From: Saccharothrix carnea
GTDB taxonomy: Bacteria > Actinomycetota > Actinomycetes > Mycobacteriales > Pseudonocardiaceae
Direction: 5' to 3'
Length of the DNA stretch: 64,000 bases
Assembly (NCBI RefSeq): GCF_003014735.1
Contig: NZ_PYAX01000016.1
Location: forward strand, 62,001 to 126,000
Within the stretch, counting starts at the first letter, position 1; each line of letters opens with the position of its first letter. Of the stretch, positions 60,302 through 64,000 are shown one piece after another. The position numbers and the translations under genes were made by a program. The notes beneath the pieces are model-generated. The model saw only the letters and a program-made list of their open reading frames with translations. It made no database searches and had not been told where the DNA came from.

Positions 60302-61666
60302 TCAGCCGACCTGGCAGGAGACGCTGGGCCAGTTCCAGTTGCCCCCGTGCTGGACGGTGAAGCCGAACGTGTTGCCGTTGCCGTTGGGGCGGGCCACCAT
60401 CACGTTGGCCGAAGGCCACGTCGCGGTGGTGTTCCAGGTGGCGATGATCCGCTGCGGCGAACTGACGGTGACCGTGACGACCCAGTTGTTCGTGCCCGAG
60501 ACGGTGACCTCGCCGTTGAAGCGGTCGTTCCACTTCTGGCCTTCGCGGTACGTCGCGGTGCAGCCGCCGGGGTTCTGCGGCGTGGTCGTCGTGGTCGGGC
60601 CGGTCGGGTCGGTGGTGCTGGTCGGCGTGGTCGGGACGGTGCTCGAAGCGTTGTTCAGCACGTTGAGGACCGACGTGTAGGCGGCCTTCTTGTTGCCCGA
60701 GCCGTCGAACAGCAGCGGGGTGCCGGAGGCGCGCCACGAGTCGGTGTCGCGGATGCCCCAGACGGTGATGCCGGTGCAGCGCGTCACCGAGAGGCAGGCC
60801 TGCACGACGCCCTGGTACTGCTGCGCCTGCGTGGAGCCGGAGCCCTCGATGTCGAGCTCGGTGATCTGCACGTCCACGCCCAGGTTGGCGAAGTTCTGCA
60901 GGGTGGTGTGGTAGTTGGAGGGAACGGGGTTGCCGCTGTTGAAGTGCGCCTGGAAGCCGACGCAGTCGATCGGCACGCCGCGGGACTTGAAGTCCTGCAC
61001 CATCCGGTAGACGCCCTGGGTCTTGGCGTGCGACCAGTTGTCGGTGTTGTAGTCGTTGTAGCAGAGCTTGGCACCCGGGTCGGCGGCGCGGGCGGCGCGG
61101 AACGCGGCCTCGATCCAGTCGTTGCCGGTGCGCTGGAGGTTGGAGTCACGGCGTCCGCCGCTGCTGCCGTCGGCGAACGCCTCGTTCACCACGTCCCAGG
61201 CGTAGATCTTGCCGCGGTAGTAGCTGGCGACCTGGGTGACGTGGTTCAGCATCGCGTTGCGCAGCGCGGTGCCGGACATGTTCTGCATCCAGCCGGGCTG
61301 CTGCGAGTGCCAGGCCAGGGCGTGCCCGCGGACCCGCTTGCCCTGGTTGCGCGCCTGGTTGACGATCCGGTCCGCGTTGCCGTAGCTGAACTGGCCCTGG
61401 CTCGGCTCCGTGGCGTCCATCTTCATCTCGTTCTCGGCCGTGACCATGTCGAACTCACGGTTGAGAATCCCGACGTACGTGGAGTCGCTCAGCTTGTTGG
61501 CCGCGACCGCGGTGCCGAAGTAGCGGCCGCTCTGCTGTGCCGCCGCGGCGAGGGTCGAGGCGGCGCCACTGGCGGGTGACGCCACGAGGACCGCGGCGCC
61601 CGCGGCGGCGGCGACCAAGGTGGACACGAGCGCGGCTCGTGCGACTGACTTCGATGTCAGCGTCAT
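60302..61666 (-). CDS. Secreted GH10 endo-1,4-beta-xylanase with C-terminal CBM2
   Basis: 454 residues. Signal peptide to about residue 35, then a GH10 barrel: FDMVTAENEMKMDATEP, RGHALAWHSQQPGW, the acid/base Glu in WDVVNEAF near residue 162 and the nucleophile Glu in VQITELDIEG near 267. A Thr/Pro linker joins a C-terminal CBM2 (CTATYREGQKWNDRFNGEV... ending in CQVG). The enzyme cuts the xylan main chain outside the cell. The start has only a weak ribosome site. Its upstream region carries nested palindromes that may be a xylan-response operator. Confidence 0.93.
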   Translation of the reverse strand: MTLTSKSVARAALVSTLVAAAAGAAVLVASPASGAASTLAAAAQQSGRYFGTAVAANKLSDSTYVGILNREFDMVTAENEMKMDATEPSQGQFSYGNADRIVNQARNQGKRVRGHALAWHSQQPGWMQNMSGTALRNAMLNHVTQVASYYRGKIYAWDVVNEAFADGSSGGRRDSNLQRTGNDWIEAAFRAARAADPGAKLCYNDYNTDNWSHAKTQGVYRMVQDFKSRGVPIDCVGFQAHFNSGNPVPSNYHTTLQNFANLGVDVQITELDIEGSGSTQAQQYQGVVQACLSVTRCTGITVWGIRDTDSWRASGTPLLFDGSGNKKAAYTSVLNVLNNASSTVPTTPTSTTDPTGPTTTTTPQNPGGCTATYREGQKWNDRFNGEVTVSGTNNWVVTVTVSSPQRIIATWNTTATWPSANVMVARPNGNGNTFGFTVQHGGNWNWPSVSCQVG

Positions 61667-61780
61667 GTTCGGCGCTTTCTGAGGAGCACCCGCGAAGAGC
61701 ACGGGTGGGGACGGATGGGGTGGGAGCGGTCGATGGTCCGCTCGTGTGGGTGGCCTGGAATGCCTGGCAGCCACACGCTG

Positions 61781-61813
61781 TTCGGTTCGAAACGTTAAGC
61801 AGTATTAACCGAA
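61781..61813 (-). promoter_or_regulatory. Nested palindrome upstream of the xylanase
   Basis: TTCGGTT (61781-61787) and AACCGAA (61807-61813) enclose GTTAA/TTAAC; the element lies about 115 bases before the xylanase start and has repeated CGAAAC words. A similar TTCGAAAC word recurs at about 62008. Between 61667 and 62123 no gene is supported. Confidence 0.45.
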
Positions 61814-62123
61814 ACAGTTTGGGCAATCAAGGCCACCCTGACCCGCTCATCCGCCGAGGTTTACATCCGTGAACCGATGCGAATCGGTTAAGTGTGATCT
61901 TGGAGTTGGGGTGAACGTGCTGGTGAAAGGCCCAATAGTGCTGCTGGGGACGGTGGGGGCGTCGAGGTCTTGAAGTGGGGTGCGCCGAGGTATTCTTTCG
62001 CAAAAATTCGAAACAATATTCGCAAATTTCGAGTGCGCGCACCGGCCTTCTTCGCCGGGTGTTGAGCCGTTCGGTCGAATACCGTGCGCCCGCTCGCCGC
62101 GGAAGTTCGGGAGCAGGCCGAAT

Positions 62124-62168
62124 CGGCGGCGGTCCCGGCGGACTCGCGTCGTGCCGGGACCGCCGCCG
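62124..62168 (-). terminator. Terminator of the GH43 gene
   Basis: CGGCGGCGGTCCCGGC pairs with GCCGGGACCGCCGCCG perfectly over 16 bases, 25 bases after the stop at 62194. Confidence 0.75.
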
Positions 62169-62193
62169 TCTGCGGTTGTCGCTGGAGCGGCGG

Positions 62194-64000
62194 TCAGGGA
62201 GTGGTCAGGTCGAACTCGCGCACGGTGACGGAGCCGCCCAGTGCCTGGGTGGCGTGGTTGAAGATGCCGAAGCGGTAGCCCATGAAGAACTGCCAGGCGT
62301 TGTTGAGGGTGAAAGACGGCCCGAGCGCGGTGAAGTTGGTGCCGTCCGTGCTGTAGGAGAAGCGGGCGACGCGGTTGGACCCCGGTTGGATGTCGGCGTT
62401 GACCCGCAGCCAGATCCGGCCGCCGCTGACGGCCGCGCTCGCGGCCTCGGTGCCGGTGCTGGTGGTGCGCCAACTGCTGTCCATCGCCAGCCCGGTGGTC
62501 ATGGACACGCGGGTCTGGCCGTTCTCGCGCTTCACCCCGATCCAGGCCGAGGACTGGCGCAGCATGGCCAGGCCGGACCGGTCGCCGTCGCGCATCGCGC
62601 TGTAGTCCAGTTCGACGGTGGCGGTCGACGTCGGCCCCTGGATGCGGTGGGTCAGCGTGTTGCGGGCGGCGTAGAGGTCGTTGGTGACGGTGGCCGTCTG
62701 CAACGTCAGCCCGTTGTTCACCGAGTACCGGCTGGTGTCCGGGTCGTGGTTCCACTCCCACTGCGGGCCGAGCGCCGTCCCCGCGAACGTGTCGGACCCG
62801 GTGAGCGGTTTGACCGGTCGGGTCGGCAGCGGCGAGGGGTAGTTGACGCCCCACCGGCCGTTGACCGTCTGCAGGGTCGGCCACCCGTCCGCGGTCCACG
62901 TGATCGGCGCGAGCGCCGGGACGCGACCGCCCGGGTAGGCGTCCACGAACGACATGTAGTACCAGGACCCGTTCTGGGTCTGGACCAGGCCGCCCTGGTG
63001 CGGCACGCCGCCACCGGGGATCGGGCCCGGCAGGTCGAGCAGCACCTGCCTCAGGGTGTACGGGCCGAACGGGTTGCTCGCCTTGAGGACGTACTGGCCG
63101 TTCGCGGGTCGGGTCAGCCAGATGTAGTAGCTGCCGTTGCGCTTGTAGAACCGCGCGCCTTCCAGCGTGCCGATGTTCGACGGCGTCTGGAACACCTGCT
63201 GCGCGCGGACCTGGGTGCGGCCGTCCGCGGAGAGCTGGGCGACGCTGATCGTGCCGTTGCCGTACGCGACGTACATCGTGTCGTTGTCGTCGATCAGCAT
63301 GCCCGCGTCGTAGTAGCAGTTGTCGAGCTGGGCGTGCCGGTTCCAGGGCCCCTCGACGCTGCTCGCGGTGTAGATGTAGGTGTCGTTGAAGTCGATGCAC
63401 CCGGCCCAGTAGTAGGTGCGGTTGCTCGGCCGGTACTGCAGCGTCGACGCCCAGATGCCGTTGACGTAGGCCCGCTGCCCGTTGGTGAGGTCGTACTTCG
63501 TGCCGAAGTCCAGGGAGGGCACGGAGTGGCCGGCGAACTCCCAGTTGACCAGGTCGTAGGAGCGCAGGATCGGCGCGCCGGGGGAGTAGTGCATGGTGGA
63601 GGCGGTCATGTAGTACGCGTCACCGACCCGGATGACCTCGACGTCGGCGAAGTCCTGCCACACCAAGGGGTTGGTGAACTGGCCACTCGGTGGGGGCGTG
63701 GTGGTGGTCGGCGGCGTGCCGACGCGGACGAGCTGCCACTGCTGGTTGGCGCCGCCCCAGTCGCTGTACTGCACGATCTGGGCCCCATCGGTGGTCGCGG
63801 CGTTCTGGACCTCGACCGCCTTGTTGCTGTTGCGGTTGACCAGCCGGACGTGGCCGCCATCGGAGTCGGCCAGCCGGAACTGCTGGTTGGTGCCGTTGCC
63901 ATCGGCCCACTGGACGATCGCGCCGCCATCGGCGGTGGAGAAGTTGTGGACGTCGAGCACCTTGCCCGAGTGGCGGGACTTGAGCCGGTAGTAGCCGCCG
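62194..64000 (-). CDS. Secreted GH43 beta-xylosidase/arabinofuranosidase with N-terminal ricin-type lectin (5' end outside window)
   Basis: Partial: the frame runs off the right edge, so the signal peptide is not seen. The visible N-terminal part is a ricin/CBM13 lectin repeat (QWADGNGTNQQFRL, QYSDWGGANQQWQL), then a Thr/Pro linker. The GH43 five-bladed propeller follows: general base in FADVEVIRVGDAYYM, Asp in CYYDAGMLIDDND and the acid Glu in GTLEGARFYK. The last 200 residues form the beta-sandwich common at the C-terminus of GH43 xylosidases. It probably trims xylo-oligosaccharides or arabinose side chains released by the neighbouring xylanase. Confidence 0.9.
   Translation of the reverse strand, partial: GGYYRLKSRHSGKVLDVHNFSTADGGAIVQWADGNGTNQQFRLADSDGGHVRLVNRNSNKAVEVQNAATTDGAQIVQYSDWGGANQQWQLVRVGTPPTTTTPPPSGQFTNPLVWQDFADVEVIRVGDAYYMTASTMHYSPGAPILRSYDLVNWEFAGHSVPSLDFGTKYDLTNGQRAYVNGIWASTLQYRPSNRTYYWAGCIDFNDTYIYTASSVEGPWNRHAQLDNCYYDAGMLIDDNDTMYVAYGNGTISVAQLSADGRTQVRAQQVFQTPSNIGTLEGARFYKRNGSYYIWLTRPANGQYVLKASNPFGPYTLRQVLLDLPGPIPGGGVPHQGGLVQTQNGSWYYMSFVDAYPGGRVPALAPITWTADGWPTLQTVNGRWGVNYPSPLPTRPVKPLTGSDTFAGTALGPQWEWNHDPDTSRYSVNNGLTLQTATVTNDLYAARNTLTHRIQGPTSTATVELDYSAMRDGDRSGLAMLRQSSAWIGVKRENGQTRVSMTTGLAMDSSWRTTSTGTEAASAAVSGGRIWLRVNADIQPGSNRVARFSYSTDGTNFTALGPSFTLNNAWQFFMGYRFGIFNHATQALGGSVTVREFDLTTP

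Overview
The window is about 72% GC DNA with actinobacterial codon use, many GTG starts and 4-bp GTGA/ATGA gene overlaps. Twin-arginine and lipoprotein exports, family 2 encapsulins, 2-methylisoborneol genes and a block of CBM2/ricin-lectin glycoside hydrolases point to a soil actinomycete. A Pseudonocardiales genus such as Saccharothrix, Lentzea or Actinosynnema is likely; this is inferred from gene content, not from a marker gene.

Layout. (1) 0-8.5 kb: a secreted vanadium-haloperoxidase/PAP2 protein, a LuxR-type regulator with a degenerate receiver, an XRE-cupin repressor divergent from a flavoprotein-methyltransferase fusion, a CzcO-like flavoprotein, an MFS exporter, and a lone recombinase-fold protein lacking catalytic residues. 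(2) 8.5-29.1 kb: a hybrid PKS/NRPS gene cluster. SMP-30-like, acyltransferase and P450 genes flank a tight operon: cysteine desulfurase, ACP, KS-AT-DH-KR-ACP polyketide synthase, TubC-Cy-A(Cys)-PCP NRPS with a fused acyl-ACP-reductase-like domain, type II thioesterase, two acyl-CoA dehydrogenases, fatty acyl-AMP ligase and a second ACP. The expected product is a short sulfur-containing acyl-cysteine or thiazoline compound released by reduction. (3) 29.1-30.4 kb: a HTH/Clp-N protein with a double palindromic operator, and a small membrane protein. (4) 30.7-39.4 kb: one long operon joining B12-type uptake (btuF, btuC, btuD) and cbiZ with two PhyH-type dioxygenases, an unknown protein, a methyltransferase and a DrrAB-like ABC exporter; I know no described pathway with this set. 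(5) 39.4-53.8 kb: a segment bounded by an inverted ~130-bp repeat, holding a beta-lactamase-family protein, a MerR regulator, a BMP lipoprotein, an alcohol dehydrogenase, a STAND/TPR protein, two tandem family 2B encapsulin shells followed by GPP methyltransferase and 2-methylisoborneol synthase, an acetyltransferase and a decayed IS5-family transposase. (6) 54.5-64 kb: secreted xylan/arabinan-degrading enzymes, all on the minus strand: a GH127-like protein, a CE1 esterase, an alpha/beta hydrolase, a GH10 xylanase and a GH43 enzyme cut by the window edge.

The strongest candidates for something undescribed are the fused reductase-like terminus of the NRPS within a sulfur-mobilising PKS/NRPS operon, the corrinoid-salvage/dioxygenase/methyltransferase/exporter operon, and a 44-bp element shared by two divergent promoter regions of the PKS/NRPS locus.
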